Below are positions 37,646-51,125 of a stretch of 64,000 bases of DNA, piece after piece. Positions within the stretch are counted from its first letter, which is position 1. The number at the start of each line of letters is the position of its first letter. Below the pieces are notes generated by a model, which saw nothing but the letters and a program-made list of their open reading frames with translations, made no database searches and had not been told where the DNA came from. This stretch comes from Climacteris rufus (Eukaryota > Chordata > Aves > Passeriformes > Climacteridae): assembly GCA_013398175.1 (NCBI GenBank), contig VZRZ01008245.1, positions 125,232-189,231 on the forward strand, read 5' to 3'. The translations under genes and the position numbers were made by a program.

Positions 37646-40600
37646 GTGGATTGATTCACAAGTAAAAACGTGGGTGTCAATATTGCAAGAAGCTGGAATC
37701 CCAAAAGATTTGTGTTACAGGACCACACTTCAGAGCTTGGTTGGTCTCAGGAAAATTAAACTCCATAGTCTGTCTCACCTCAGTACTGTAAGAGAAAATA
37801 AATTGCAGAATGACCACTTACTGCAATTGCGGAAGGAACAAGTAATTCAAGCCCTGGGCCTACAAGGCTACTGTTGGTTCTGCTTATTTTGAGCATTTGA
37901 TATTGAGCCATCAGACAGGAAACAAACCATGTGAATTAAATAAAGTAAATAACCAAATCTTCAGAACAATACAATGATCACTGACTTAATTGTTGAACAA
38001 AAACTAGCCTTTAGATTTACACTGCAATGCACATTATTTTAACATTTAGAGAAAATACAGATTAATTTCCAAAGGTATTATTGATACTTATTACATCTAT
38101 AATCTAGAACAGTACTTCCTACTGCAGAAGTTTGTAACAGTTTTAACAAACCACACATTCAAGCAGAGAGTAGCCATTTTCCAGAGATGTCACAGGCACA
38201 TGAGTTTCACTGTGTCAAATGAAATCTCTTTGCAAAGTTACTAAAGGGGATTTCACCCTCTGCTTTCCCTTCTCAAAACCCCATAGCTACCATGCTGAAA
38301 TCTGTTCCCAGCAATACCCTTCAGAAATGGGACTAAATCTTTGAGATTCTTAAAGACTCAGATCCAGTCCTTTTGGTGGAGCTAGATATTCAGGTAAAAA
38401 CCACGCTGTATGCACACATATTTTTTATTCACAGCTTAGTTCAACATTCATCCTTAATTTTAGACCTGCTACTATATTTCTGCCTTCTCCTCTTTGAAGA
38501 CTGTTTTGCCAGGTTATATTTCTCCTGATGGAACAGAAACTCAGATCTCAGATTAAAGTCTCCTCAGCAGCAGTCTCATTGCTCCGAGATAAGACAATAA
38601 GTCTGTAACCTGCTCAATAACAGACACAACATAATTCTTTCCCCTCTTTTCCTCTGAAATGAATGGCACAACACACTACTTCCTCTTTTATTCACTTCTT
38701 TTCTGCTTGCACACCACACAAAATTATTCACAATATTAGTGAGCAGATTTTTATTATACTCTCTACTTTCCACTTTCTTAAGGAATGAGTGAGAAATTAT
38801 TCCTTTTGTTCTTTGGTTATCTGCAACTAAACCAACCCAGTTAGAGCTGAAGGAGGAGAATAAAAGACTGAAACTGTGAATGTGAGAGTAGAAGTTGTTT
38901 TATACAGAATAAATTCAGTCACAGTATAAGGACCAATAGATGAGAAATCCTACCTGTGTAGACTGTGTGCTTTTACAGAATTCATAACCTGTATTCTCTA
39001 TGTGTAGATGTTAATATTCACATGAGCACAATGCACCTGTGAAAATCCATGTTTTATACAAAAAGATTTCTCTGAATTCTACCTTTGCTATGAACACAAC
39101 ACATTCTGGGAAGCAAACTTTACTGCCACCTGTTCACATATCGGTCTGCTTTACTGTCTGGACTTATCTGGTGTAATCAGACCAAGAGTAGTCAAACAAA
39201 CGTGGACTTAACGTCAGTGAGGTGAGGCACAGGAATCTGAGAACTGACAGAACAGGATCCTTCCCTGTGTATCCGTCTCAGCACAGAAAGGCGTTGCCTT
39301 TTCCAGGCAGATGGCTGATCTATTGGTCTGTGTTTTCCCATGTGCAAATATTTGCGCTTGACCAGAACAAAAGAAAAGGCACCATACCTTTGTGTACCAT
39401 GGAGGTGAGAGACTGTGGGACACCTCAGCACTTAAAACGCAAAAGAAACTTGATCTTGCAGAATAAGACTGATATAATTTGGCTTGTTTCATGTACTACA
39501 CATGTTCTTGCCAAAGGCTGACACAGAGAAATTTCCAAATGCTGAGGTGTCCTCCACAGGATCAGCCAAGTCACTGATCTGCTTCTTTTTGTTTGTTCCT
39601 TTGTTCAAATGCATGTACGGACCTACAGGTCAGGAGGAAATAAATAGTCTCCATGGCAATTTAAAAGTCCAAAACCACCAATCAGAAGGGGAGGAATATT
39701 TACTTTTCCACCAGAAAAACTACAGAATTTGCATTCTATCTATTAATTCCTTTTCCTTGCTGCTCAGGGTGCTCATGTTATTCATCACTTACCTTCTTTG
39801 GTTGCTATCATGTATTGTAAAGTAAGTGACACAGAGTCACTAAAAATTGATCTATTTCAGCAGACTGTTTTCTCTTAGGAGGTATCAGGTATTTTCAGAT
39901 CTCTTCAGAATCAGACAAGACATAAAAAAACAACAGCTTACCCTATCTTCATGTAATAAGAAAGAATGCATATAAATAGAATATTCTTTTAGTTCATACT
40001 GCCATATCAAGCCCTGCATCTTGAAATTTCCCTATAATTCTGCCTCTAGCTAACATTCACCAATCACCCTTTGCACATGTCTAAGTATGACCTATGAAAA
40101 AAAGAAGATACCATACAAAACAATTTTTCAAGGTTATAAGACTCAAAAGACAACACTTCACATGGAGTCTTTTGGTGCTTAAACTGTGTTAGTAGTTCAG
40201 GAAAGAGCCTAAAAGTACTTCAGAAAGATCTACTGTGTCTTCTGTTACCTTGCTGAAGTATCACTCACTACTTCTTTGCACACCCTAGCTACATGTCCCC
40301 AAGTGATTGTTTGCAAAAGGTTGGCACACAGGAACCCACCCTGCTATATAGCACTCAGCCAGCTACAGAGAGACAAGTTCACGGATGTACAAAAACCACT
40401 GGCTTCACTGCTTATGTTCACACACAGGGAAGGGCACAGTGACTGCCCAGAGAAGAAGCTACACCCTGTGGTGAGGATTATTGCACAGGATGGAGAGAAA
40501 AGGAGTCTTGCTCTGCTAAGGCTCTGAGTTTTTGCTTCAAGCCTACAAGTAGGCGGGGCTGAGATTTTACACATCTCTTGAGCATTTGAATCAGAGCAGA

Positions 40601-42360
40601 AGAGCTTGCATCTTCCAGACCTGCACGGCTTCACTTGGAAGACAACTCCACAACCAATATGTTACTTTTATCAGCTATTTCAGACATACATTCCCACTGA
40701 GGAGCATTCTTGCCCTAATTGAAAAAAATGTTCCGTCATGACCTCAATGGCTTAGTTCTCATTAATTCGTATACTTTCAACCCTGACAAAAAAAAAAAAA
40801 ATTCTAAATTCCATAATGAATTCCCAAAAGGGAATTCAAAGACTCAGAGCAGCAGTTACTCTGGACCTGGAGCCTAAATCTTTCCTTCTTTGGAAAAACG
40901 CCCTTTCTTATTTACCTACCAAACAAATTAATACACAGGGAGTCATAGTCCAGTGAAAATATATTATGGGCTGTCCTGCATTCTTGGACTAAAGACATGA
41001 GATGTGGAACAACTTCATTAAAGAGAAAGAAACCTTTAGGGTTTGCTTTGTTTTTTATAAAAGCCAAGAGACAGCTTTGTTGATGTCTCATAGAGAATTT
41101 GAAATGAACAAACATTTTTTCATACGCTATTTCTAGAAGGCAACAGTGCAAACGTGAACCTATCTGAAGTGTTTACGTGGAAGCCACTTTATTAACACCA
41201 TCAAGTGTGACCTCTGGGAATACCTCGATGCTGACTTTCCTGACCAAGTGTGCTGACTGCACAGAGGGTGGGCTGAGCTTGTAGGGCCCTAGGTGCAGCT
41301 ATAGGGCATCTCTGGAGCACAAAGGACCAAACACCTTAAGCACCAGGCAAAGCTGTATCCACAGGCAGGTGTGCTGCCTGAACATGCCCTACGATATGAA
41401 AACAGCATTAAAGATACTGATGGCTCCTTTGGTTATTTACCCTAAAGTGAGTTGGAGGAACTAAGGATGTTTAGCTTTCCATATCTAAAACATAGGCAGG
41501 TTAAGATCACACAAAAAGCATGTGCCAGGTCAAGGAAAGGAGGGTGCTTTCATCCAGCTAATATTAATGAAAACAAGCACCAACTAATTAGCACTGCCTC
41601 TTTCTGACTGTGAAATCTGTTCTATTTGAATTCTTGAAACCAAGGGAGAAAAGATGCTATGCTAAGACAAATAAAAGAGAGCATCCACAATTTTGTAACC
41701 AACACATAAACCTTACAATCTTACCTTCCTGCACTGAAACAAATCGAAGGATACGTGTCCTTTGAGAGGATGACTCATCAAGAAAGCTAAAGAAAATTCT
41801 TCCTGCTGTATAGTTTCATAACATGGTCTACTGAGCCATAAACCCAGCAGTAACAATGTTTTTGAGAAAGAGTAAATTCCCAGAATATTTGTAGTGAAAA
41901 TAATTCCGCAGTTCTAGCTACAGTGCTAGAGGTTTATTAGTAGCTACCACGTCTCCAGGTAAAATTGAAATTCATTTAATGAAGAAACTTCTGGTTCCAA
42001 GTCTGATGATAGCAAGTATTGCCAGTGCCAGCAAATACTTTGGCATTACATAATGTGTGTATTTTAGTCATGTAGGTACAATATGTTTGTGGCAGTATGC
42101 TGATAAATCATGGAAATATTCAAACTACATATGGACTACAGGGGAAAGTTGCCAAAAAGATGTCAGGCTTATAGCCACATATTGAAACAGCAAAGTTTCA
42201 AGCAAAATCTCCCATAAAAGTAATTATAATAATTTAAAACAGTGCAGGGAAAAATAAAAAGCTTATCCATTTGTATGCATAATTTCTGAATGTATTGACT
42301 ACACTGACTAAAATTGGAATAAAAAATATACTTCTAAGGGCATTCCTTTTAGGGAAGTGT
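37646..42360. other. Intergenic DNA, no gene seen
   Basis: No recognised exon, RNA gene or transposon. Several 60-110 codon open frames have no motif and no splice context linking them. Confidence 0.55.
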
Positions 42361-42539
42361 GGATTGCTTTGTGTGCTGGTACAGGGCTGGGGGAATGACA
42401 GGTGGCAGGATTATAGTTCCCATGCCTTTTGTGGATAACCAGCACAACTGGGTCCCTCTCTATACAGCCTGTCCACTGACACACATGGTATGGGGAACAA
42501 GCAGGAGGAATTAGAGGTCTGAATGCAGTTGGTGAGCTT

Positions 42540-42668
42540 ACTAGAACTCTAATGGAAGTGTTCAAGGCCAGCTTGGATAAGGCCCTGAGCAATCTGGTCC
42601 TCTGCCTGTGGCAGAGGATTTGGAACCAGATGAGCCCTTCCAAACCAAACAATTCTGTAATCCAATGG
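42540..42668 (+). mobile_element. CR1 LINE, extreme 3' end
   Basis: The plus strand shows 'gtgttcaaggccagcttgga', 'aaggccctgagcaatctggt' and '...agcccttccaaaccaaaca' followed by 'attctgtaat', the standard CR1 3' terminus. The preceding 170 bases (42370-42540) also look repetitive but were not assigned. Confidence 0.85.
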
Positions 42669-44268
42669 GGTGATAACAGAACTTGGTCCCAACAGCAGCA
42701 CTTACTGCTGATGTGAACATATTTCCCTGTTTTGGTCATTATACTTCTCACATGGTACTTCAGGTGAGTGATTATTGCACAAGGAGGATGCATTTTTCCT
42801 AGCTGACAATACTAGGCTCTGCCTTGACGAAGGGAAGCTATGGTAGCTGCCATTATGTTTCTTCTTGGTTCATTTTGACATATGATTAAACGATATTATA
42901 ATCCCTTGATTGTTATAAGCTTATCTGAAGTTTAACAAGGAGCTAAATGCTAGCTGACCTTGTACAAATTAAGGGGAGGAGCTTATGTTTCGAGGGCAGA
43001 GTATCCACTACAGCCTGAGGCAGTGGCAGGAGAAGTAAAGGCTTGGCACTGTATCTACCAAATACAAAGCTAACTTCTATTTAGAGAACAATAGTTGCCT
43101 GAGAGAAGAGCCTTGGCCTTCAGTGTGCAGCTATTTACCAAGTCCTGAAGTTTCCTTACATATTCTATTTTCCTATTTTAGGAGCATTACTCTAAAATCA
43201 GATTAACTGTTAGCATGAAGTGTTTTGGTTAGAACAGATGCCTGAATTCTCTATTTGTACCTGAAGAGGAGTGTGCACAGTCACATGAGGACTGATCTCT
43301 TCCTGTGATTTACCTACAAATCAAGCGCTTTCATGCAATGCAAGTACATATTTGGAACTTTGTCTCTCCTGTATTGGTGGTAGTACTTTTAATTACTAAT
43401 TTTATTACCTTTAAGAAGGATATAAACTTACTGTATGAAACAGCAAACGTATTTTCAATGTGTTTTGGCAGTTAAATTCTGAGTGGTTGTAATCTCTTGT
43501 TATAAGCACCTTGATATAGAAAGGCTGCCTCCTCCTGGCATATGTTAGTTCTAATCACTTCTTTATGCACCTCTTCAGGCAACAAAACACATCTGTAATT
43601 ATCCACACAGTTACCAAGGCAATTACTGTATGATGATTACAGAAAATTTTCAAACTCTTCTCCTATATACGCTAGACTTTGTGAAACCAGAGTAGAACAG
43701 CAGATATAAATTAACTTGGTTCATAGAAAAAGGACAATGTTTACACAGTAGAAGTCACAATGCTAGGCAAGAGTAGATGTTGAATGAAATACAGAATTCC
43801 TTGTTAATTTTAGGTGCAAATTGATGAAATAAGTGGTAACTTATATAAGCTACTTACATAAGTGTAGCCATTCTACACATTTAACTTGAAAAAATGTATT
43901 CTCTTTTTACAGCTATGTTTTTTCCTTTTCATGTCGACAAAACCACTTATACTATATGGACACAAAATTCATCTTTATATTTCAACTAATTATTTGGATA
44001 AGACAGCAAGAGAGATGATAGTTGAGGATGCTAATTTAGCAACCCATGCTACTAAACCATGAGTTAATTTATTACAAAACATTACATCCTAAGGAACATG
44101 ACAGTGACATACTTGCAATTTGTTTTTAAAAAGCACCCATGCATCTCAATTGTTCTGGTCATTGTTACCTTGTCTGCATAAAATATTTATCCTCTCTTGA
44201 TTTAAGGGGAAAATCATGAAAGAAAGCAATATCAAAAGTAAGACAGTAGAGAGAGAAAGGATAAGCTA

Positions 44269-44323
44269 TGAAAATTCCACTGCATACCTTAAATTGAAAA
44301 ACTCCACTGTATATCTTAAATTG
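44269..44323. repeat. Two-copy degenerate tandem repeat
   Basis: A roughly 27-28 bp unit (ccactg..ta..ttaaattg core) appears twice with a few substitutions. Confidence 0.8.
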
Positions 44324-46790
44324 TATTTTCCTGAACTCAAGCCAGAATTAAGCCAGAAACTAAAGCCTTGAGGCTGTCATTCTCCAGGAGAGAAGCATGA
44401 GTCAGCTGTCAGTGGCTGCCTGGAGAAGAGAGGGTCATTACTGCCAGGTATTTAAAACAAATATTGTAACATAGAGTCTTGTCCTACTCAATGAAAATGG
44501 AGTGACACAGGCTGTAAAGGACAAATGGGCAAAATGTGCCTTTATAAGTTCTGTTCTCCATGCACTTTATACCTGGGAAGAAACCTGCCATTGTCCAGCA
44601 CGGATTTGCTAGGGAAGGAGCTCTGGAATCTGGTCTCCCAATTTACAGTGATTACTCATTGCTCTCTCTCTCATATCATCATGCAGGCCATGCAGCTTTC
44701 TTCTGTAGGCAGGTTGTGCCTATGTCTTGGCCCTTCCTGCAATGAAGAAGAAAAGGAACTGCAGGCATAACCAAAGGAAGGCCACCTGGATTAATTGAGC
44801 TGGTAAACAAATCAAAGTCAAGAATGGCAGCTTCTACAACAGGGGGGTATAAATAAGGAAATATTTCTCCAGTAGATTTCCCTCATAAGTGACTAGAAAA
44901 TTATTTTATCATCAGATAATCTAAGTAATATTCATATATCAAAGGATTTTTTCACAATCAGAGAAAACTGCTATAACTTTATTTTTAGGTTAAATTTATA
45001 TTATTTATATATATTACACATATACATATATATAATTTAGTTAAATTTCTAAATTTATTTTTAGGTTAGATTATGGATATGATGGGGGTTTTTTTTCACC
45101 AAAACAGCACTTCATGTTTTTCTGAATTATAAAACGAGTTGCACAATTAAAATAACCCAGAAATGGGCATGTATGTATGACAGCGAGTTTCCAGTCCCTG
45201 CATAGAGTTTTGATGGTTGATCAACACTTCTTTGTAATTGGTTTATTATATTACTGATTCTATTTATCTTCATTTAGAGATCCCTCTTTCTGAAGCACCT
45301 GGGAGAATAGAAGCAAGCCAAGCCCTTCACAATGCAGCTATTTACTGTGGACTCTGCTAAGCAGCCACTCAGGGTTAGTCATGTGGTTGCAATTGTTCCT
45401 GGGAGGTTTGTGGGAGGGTTTGTGGGAGATAACAGCATCCTTTCCTGTGCTGCAGGAAGTTCACACCATAAGCGTGTGTATCACGCCCTGTTTCCTTGTT
45501 TCCTCCTCCACCATAGAGTGCATCTAGCCAGGAATAGCAGTCCATGACCATCACACCCTCCCTTTTTGCACAGAAAGCACAGGGCAGCCTTCTTCCCTTT
45601 TAACCACATGATGACTCCTGTGCTTCATCGAGGATCCTGTGCATGGCAGACAAACCAGTCCAAGCTCCCATCTGCTTTCCCCTTGTCTGCAGCATGCACC
45701 CAACTAAGCAAACAGGGCAAGGCAAAGCTGTGTTCAGCTGCAGCAGCAGCCAGCCTGCACAGCGATGCCGCTCCCTCTGCAGAGGCACAGCTTAAGCTTA
45801 GTTTCCAGAGCACATCTACCCTCCCAGGTTGGTTTGCACAAAGCAGTCTGTGTCCCTCAATTCTTTTCCACAGACACAAAACCTTCACTGAATACACAGT
45901 AGGGCCTCAGCAGTGAACTTAATGTGACCAGCTCAGGGATCAAAGGTCTTACTGCACATTTACAACACAAAAAGAGTCATCAAACAATATGACAAGAATG
46001 ATCAAGTGTTCGAGAATCATTCCCTATCACTTTATTTGATAGGATACATTGTTTCCTATGCTCCCTTAAGACCAGGATATTACAGGGGGCAAGAAGGCAG
46101 AATATTAATCTTCAATAATCAGACAAGAAGGAAACAAATAGCCTGGGTCAGAATGACAGCCATGCCCCAGTGTGGGTGTATTTAGGGGCTTTGTTGAACA
46201 AGCTACCACGTAAAAAACCTCCTGATAGCTCTCCCAGTGCAGCAGCTCAGTGCAGTTGTTTAGTCTCTCATTTCTGAGCTCCTCACCTCAGGAACACAAT
46301 TAGAGCCGGCACTGAGACATTCCTCAAGCTGGGCTGGTAGGGCTGAACCCCTGCCCTGTCCTTCACCAGACAAGCAGTGATCTCACTGAGCACCAACCAC
46401 ACCAGGAACATCACACTAGGCACTGTGACAAGACAGTGTTTCCTTTGTCAGAGGGAAGATTCATGCAACTTGGCAGCCCCCATTCCCAGGCATGGCTTAC
46501 TCATTGGGAATAGATACACACATAGAGGAGTAGGGTTGACTGTTGACCATGATGGAAAGACCCTCTGATGGATAGTCTTGATGTCACTCTTCACAAAACA
46601 AGCAGAAAAGTCCATGAGGCTTTTCAATTTTGCAACAGTGAACAATAGTCTTAATGGATATCAAATGTTTAAAATGGCCATCATAAAAGAAGCTTGTTTT
46701 CTGTTCCCAAATATTAACTGAAAAAGAGACATTCTGCATCACTGCTCCAGCAAGACCCCTTGTCCTTTCTGGTGTCTGCATGTGTATAGT

Positions 46791-46840
46791 GATAGATAGA
46801 TAGACACATACATACATACATACATACACACATACATGTA
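46791..46840. repeat. GATA then CATA microsatellite
   Basis: Short runs of GATA units pass into CATA units, ending catgtatg. Confidence 0.95.
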
Positions 46841-49437
46841 TGTTTTTAAAATGTAGATTTGACAGATAGACATGGCAATTTGAAATTTCTGGGTCAGATT
46901 TTAATGATATATGGAGATTTGCATTTATAGAAACAGGAAATCACAGGAATAAAAGAACACAAGATTTAGAATAGGTCTAAGATTTAGGACAAATTATTTA
47001 AGACTAATCAAGCTATAAATAATTGCTTAATACTAAAGGAAGTTTATTGCAACTTTAATTAGCAGCAGCTTGAGAAATTGAAACCATCATGGATAAGTAT
47101 AGCATGGCTATATTTATTCCCTGAAACTGTTCTTGAAAACATCAAGTCAGTAAGGAATAGGGAGGCAGCCACTCACAACCTGACACATTTTTTCTCCACC
47201 AGTAAAAGTGATTTGAAAGGGATTTGCATTACAAGAGTACTCAACAGATTTGCTATTGCTTAGCACATGCTGCAAGTAGAACATTTGCAGCAGACATTAT
47301 CTGACCTAGGTCATCTCCTGATTAAATATATATAGATTGGAAGAGATTAGTCATTAAACAAAGTAGAGGTACAAGCCAAGCTACTACTTACATGAAGAAA
47401 CTATATCCAATTAGCTTTGCAAGTGAGCTAACCTGAGGAATTAAGAGCAAGGTAGTTCCAGGACACTTCCGCAGGTACATCCTGTTCAGGATGGCTGAAC
47501 ACACACCTGCTACACCCTGCATTATATTGAGTTATATTTCCATATTCTGTGCCACAGGGACAGTATTTCAAAGACTATTAAACTCTGACAACACTATAAT
47601 TGGGAAAAATGAAGGAATTAATTTAAAAACTTGAGTCAGTAAAAAAAAGTTGCCCTGCAACATTTTTTTAAAACTAAGATCTATAATCACACACATTTGC
47701 GTCGTCGTGTCCCCAAGTCATTCAGGGAGAGGGCTGAGATCTCACTCTAAGCTATGCCTCAGTTCAAAGAAAGTCCCCAGGAACTGGACAGGAACCAGGA
47801 CATAACTGAGCACTAACACATGACACAAAGGCTGTACCTCAGACAGCTTAACATTAAAACCATGTCCGGCAGAAGTGAAACTCCTTATGTAGTCCTAGCG
47901 AAAGAAAGGGCTACTCAGCACTACAGCAAAGCTGACCCAAGAAGAAAAGGGAAGTTCTCCAGTGACTGAGAAATGAGTGTAGGAATGAAGGCACCTGGCT
48001 AAGCAGTTAACTGCTTATCCATAGTGATGATCCCACTGCATTCCATCTCTCAAAGTGACAGTATGGTCACTTCTGTGTCCCAAATAACCCCAGTGGTGCA
48101 TAGGTCAATTATTTCACAGTATTATATCAGATAAGCTAAGATTTACTACTCAAAAGGAGAAGATTTTCCAAACACTTGTGTAGATATGCTGTGACCTGCC
48201 AATTCCTTCACTGTTGTGTGCACTTACAACATTGCTCTGCTGCAGTAGCTCAGGCATAGGGGACTCCATCACCCTCACAAGCAGCCTGTGCTCTCATCTT
48301 CATTTGTATAATTTCTCTTTTTGTTATTATAATAGTTTGCCAACACAGTTTCATCAACAGCTTCATAACTGAATTGATCTATGTGAATAATTTTAGAGGT
48401 TTACAGTTGGTTATCTGATTTCAATTTTGGAGGCATAAATGGTAGAACTCCAAAGAAAAACTGGACTCAAAATGTAGATGTCATATTAAGGTGCCCCACA
48501 AGAACTCTGGAATGACCCAGGTTCATGTCCAAAACAAACTCCTTCAGAATGGGAAAATCTGCAGTCATTGTGCAGTGCTAAACACCTAAACCATGCTTAA
48601 CTAAGTGTTCTAATCAACAAGAACATGCAGGTGACTTAGTAGAGGGTGACAAGTAAGTTCAGTAAAAGTAGGCATGAAATGCAAAACTGGGTGCTAGATC
48701 CAAGTGTTGAGTCCAATACTGCTCCAATTTCAGTGACATTTTGTCCTGAAGCTGCAGGTTGAATGAATAGGAATTTCAAAAATTTGAATCTCCTGGTCTA
48801 ACATTTTCAAAAGCTTCATTATGCTTCAAGGAGCACTTAAATTCTCCATTTTACTCTGTAAGGCAAAATTCTGCTATCTGATTTTCTACCAAGGCTGGGA
48901 GACTGTATGGAACACTACAAAGATCATCTGTCATGCCACATCTTGCCACACCATGTAATTATGACTTTACCTATTTCATTTAACCAATCTCCTACCAGAT
49001 TGTTCAACTGATTAAGTCCTTTCTATAACATAGACTTTGTAACTGACTCATGCTTTCACTAACAGAGTTCCTCACACTGCCAGCTCTTACTGAATCTGCA
49101 CAAATAGAAACAGCACAAACAATTCTCTGAGACACAGTCTCAGAGTGAGAGCAAAATAATTACTTTTTCAAAACAATTTTTACTTCTTTAATGAGAAACT
49201 TTGCAAAAAAAAAATCTTACTTTTCATACTGAAACAAATTTATTTATTTTTTCAAAATGACAATTTGACATAGCAAAAATCCAAGTCTTTGATCAAGCAC
49301 TGATTTTACAAGTAGCCATTTTTGGTTTAATGTGTTTGGTTGAGAATAAATAACTCTTTGGATCTCCAGGCATCCCTTTTAAAAAGCTTGCAAATCATAG
49401 TTTTCATCCTTCTGCAAAAGTATGAAAAAAAAATTAG

Positions 49438-49482
49438 AAATGAATGAATGAATGAATGAATAAAAAATAAAAAATAAAAATG
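49438..49482. repeat. GAAT and AAAAT microsatellites
   Basis: Four or five GAAT units are followed by three AAAAT units. Confidence 0.95.
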
Positions 49483-51020
49483 GCCTGAATCTGACTTTAC
49501 TGTTATTTTGAAGTTGCGTGGTGCAGAACGTATGATAGGCCCAAGGGGAGGGATAATTTCACTTAAACAAAGAATTAGTGTTATTATGACAGCCTCCAAA
49601 TATGCATGTATTTTCCAAAATATCAACAATGGTACCTGCAGCAAATGGGGAAAGAGATGTTGGTGGGTTTTTCATTAATGCCTTGGCTCAGTTCATGACT
49701 TAGAATGAACTGGTGAATTAACACAATCTTAAAAACATAGAATAATATAACAAAAACCTCAAAACTGTAGGGCAGAGCTTTTATTTGCATTTGGGTTTAT
49801 ATCCAATTCATTTCCTGTTAGAATTGCAGCAATATTTTTGGTACAACTTAGCTGCAAGCTATTGTTCAACCAGCAGAGTAAATCCAGCATTAACTTTCAT
49901 CTAAGATTTGCTCACTGAGAGCTGCATTCCTGAATTAGGATGCCCTCTCCAGCTCATTCAGAATGCAATGCTGTCTTGCATAGAACACACACAAAGTAAA
50001 AGGGTATCTTCCTTCATGGATGGAATAAAGTCTTTTCCATTTATCTGCCATAATATTTAAATCTCATTACTGTGATAAGCCACAGGTAGGCTCGCTCTCT
50101 CTCTCTCCCCCCCTCTCCATTTCCCCAGTTAAACTAATGGTAGCAAGTAGGATATCTTCATTATTAATTAAACAAAGCCACTCCCAAATTGCTACGGTGC
50201 CACAGAGCAGAGAACCAACACCCAGGGCTGTTGCTGTTAGAGATTCCTGCTCGCCAGCTCTGCGAGTCATCCTGGGCGAGACTCGTGCACCGTGCAGAAC
50301 TCAGTGAAACCAAGCAAACTGGAGAGCAGCACTGTTCTGCAACAGGTTAGAAGGCTTTACAGAATTCAGCTCCACCACGATGTATCCTCCACTTGAACCA
50401 AAGCATTTTATCAAGGAAGGTTTCTATATAAGGACAAGGACATGCAAGGACAGCTGAAATTATCATACAAGCTGATGCAGTCAGAAAAAGCAAAGGGTGT
50501 TCAGTTTGAGATTCACTTAATGGCTGACCTGTACATTAGCATTCCTATACAAAAAATTTTAAAATTACATTTTGACAAATGGCCAAGAACAGAACTTGAC
50601 TTTAAAGCTTTTAGAAATTGCAGTAAGACTGATGTAAGAGGTAGTTGTATACAGCAGTCGGAAGCTGAAGTCTCTCTGTTTAGTGTGAATCAGCTCACCG
50701 AATGAACTCACAGAAGATTTGTTTGCTCACCAAACAGGCAACAGGAAAGAAACAGGGCAACATGGTGTGCTCTCATGAAGGCAAAACTCCTGTGACTTTC
50801 TTGGAGGGGTCTTTACTAATAGATTCACCTTGCTAACAGAAGCAGGTGTTGCAGAGTAGCTTTCTCTTACATGAGCATCAGTAAGAAAATCATGTGATTG
50901 TGCAGTGAAGTAATACCCCTGGAATAATTTTTCTTTTCAATTTAAATTACCTGTAAAGACAAAGCATTGCCTTGATTTTCCTGAGACTTCTGTGAATTTA
51001 ACACTTCTTCCTTTAAATGA

Positions 51021-51125
51021 ATATAGAAACATAAAATATTCCGAGTTGGAAGGTCATCAAAGTTCCACTTCTGGCCCTGAACAGGACACCCCCAAAAATC
51101 ACACCAGGTGCCTTTATAAGCATCT
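51021..51125 (-). mobile_element. CR1 LINE, 3' terminal fragment
   Basis: The sequence runs 'atagaaacataaaatattcc', 'gagttggaaggtcatcaaag', 'acttctggccctgaacagga', 'cacccccaaaaatcacacca'. This is the reverse complement of a CR1 3' end (bird genomes carry the same block as 'tagaatcatagaat...ggttggaa...'). Confidence 0.85.

Larger units (their letters stand above)
42669..51020. other. Intergenic DNA, no gene seen
   Basis: About 8 kb with only simple repeats: a two-copy tandem at 44269-44323, TA-rich sequence at 45000-45040, GATA/CATA at 46791-46840, GAAT and AAAAT runs at 49438-49480, and CT at 50093-50117. A slightly GC-richer patch at 45330-45910 has open frames on both strands without motifs. 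Confidence 0.55.

Noticed and set aside
42308..42793. 161-codon open frame on the minus strand
   Set aside because: It runs antisense through a CR1 3' end and has no recognisable domain.
46584..46840. Repeated GATA/CATA units considered as a CRISPR-like array
   Set aside because: It is plain 4 bp microsatellite without spacers, in a vertebrate genome.
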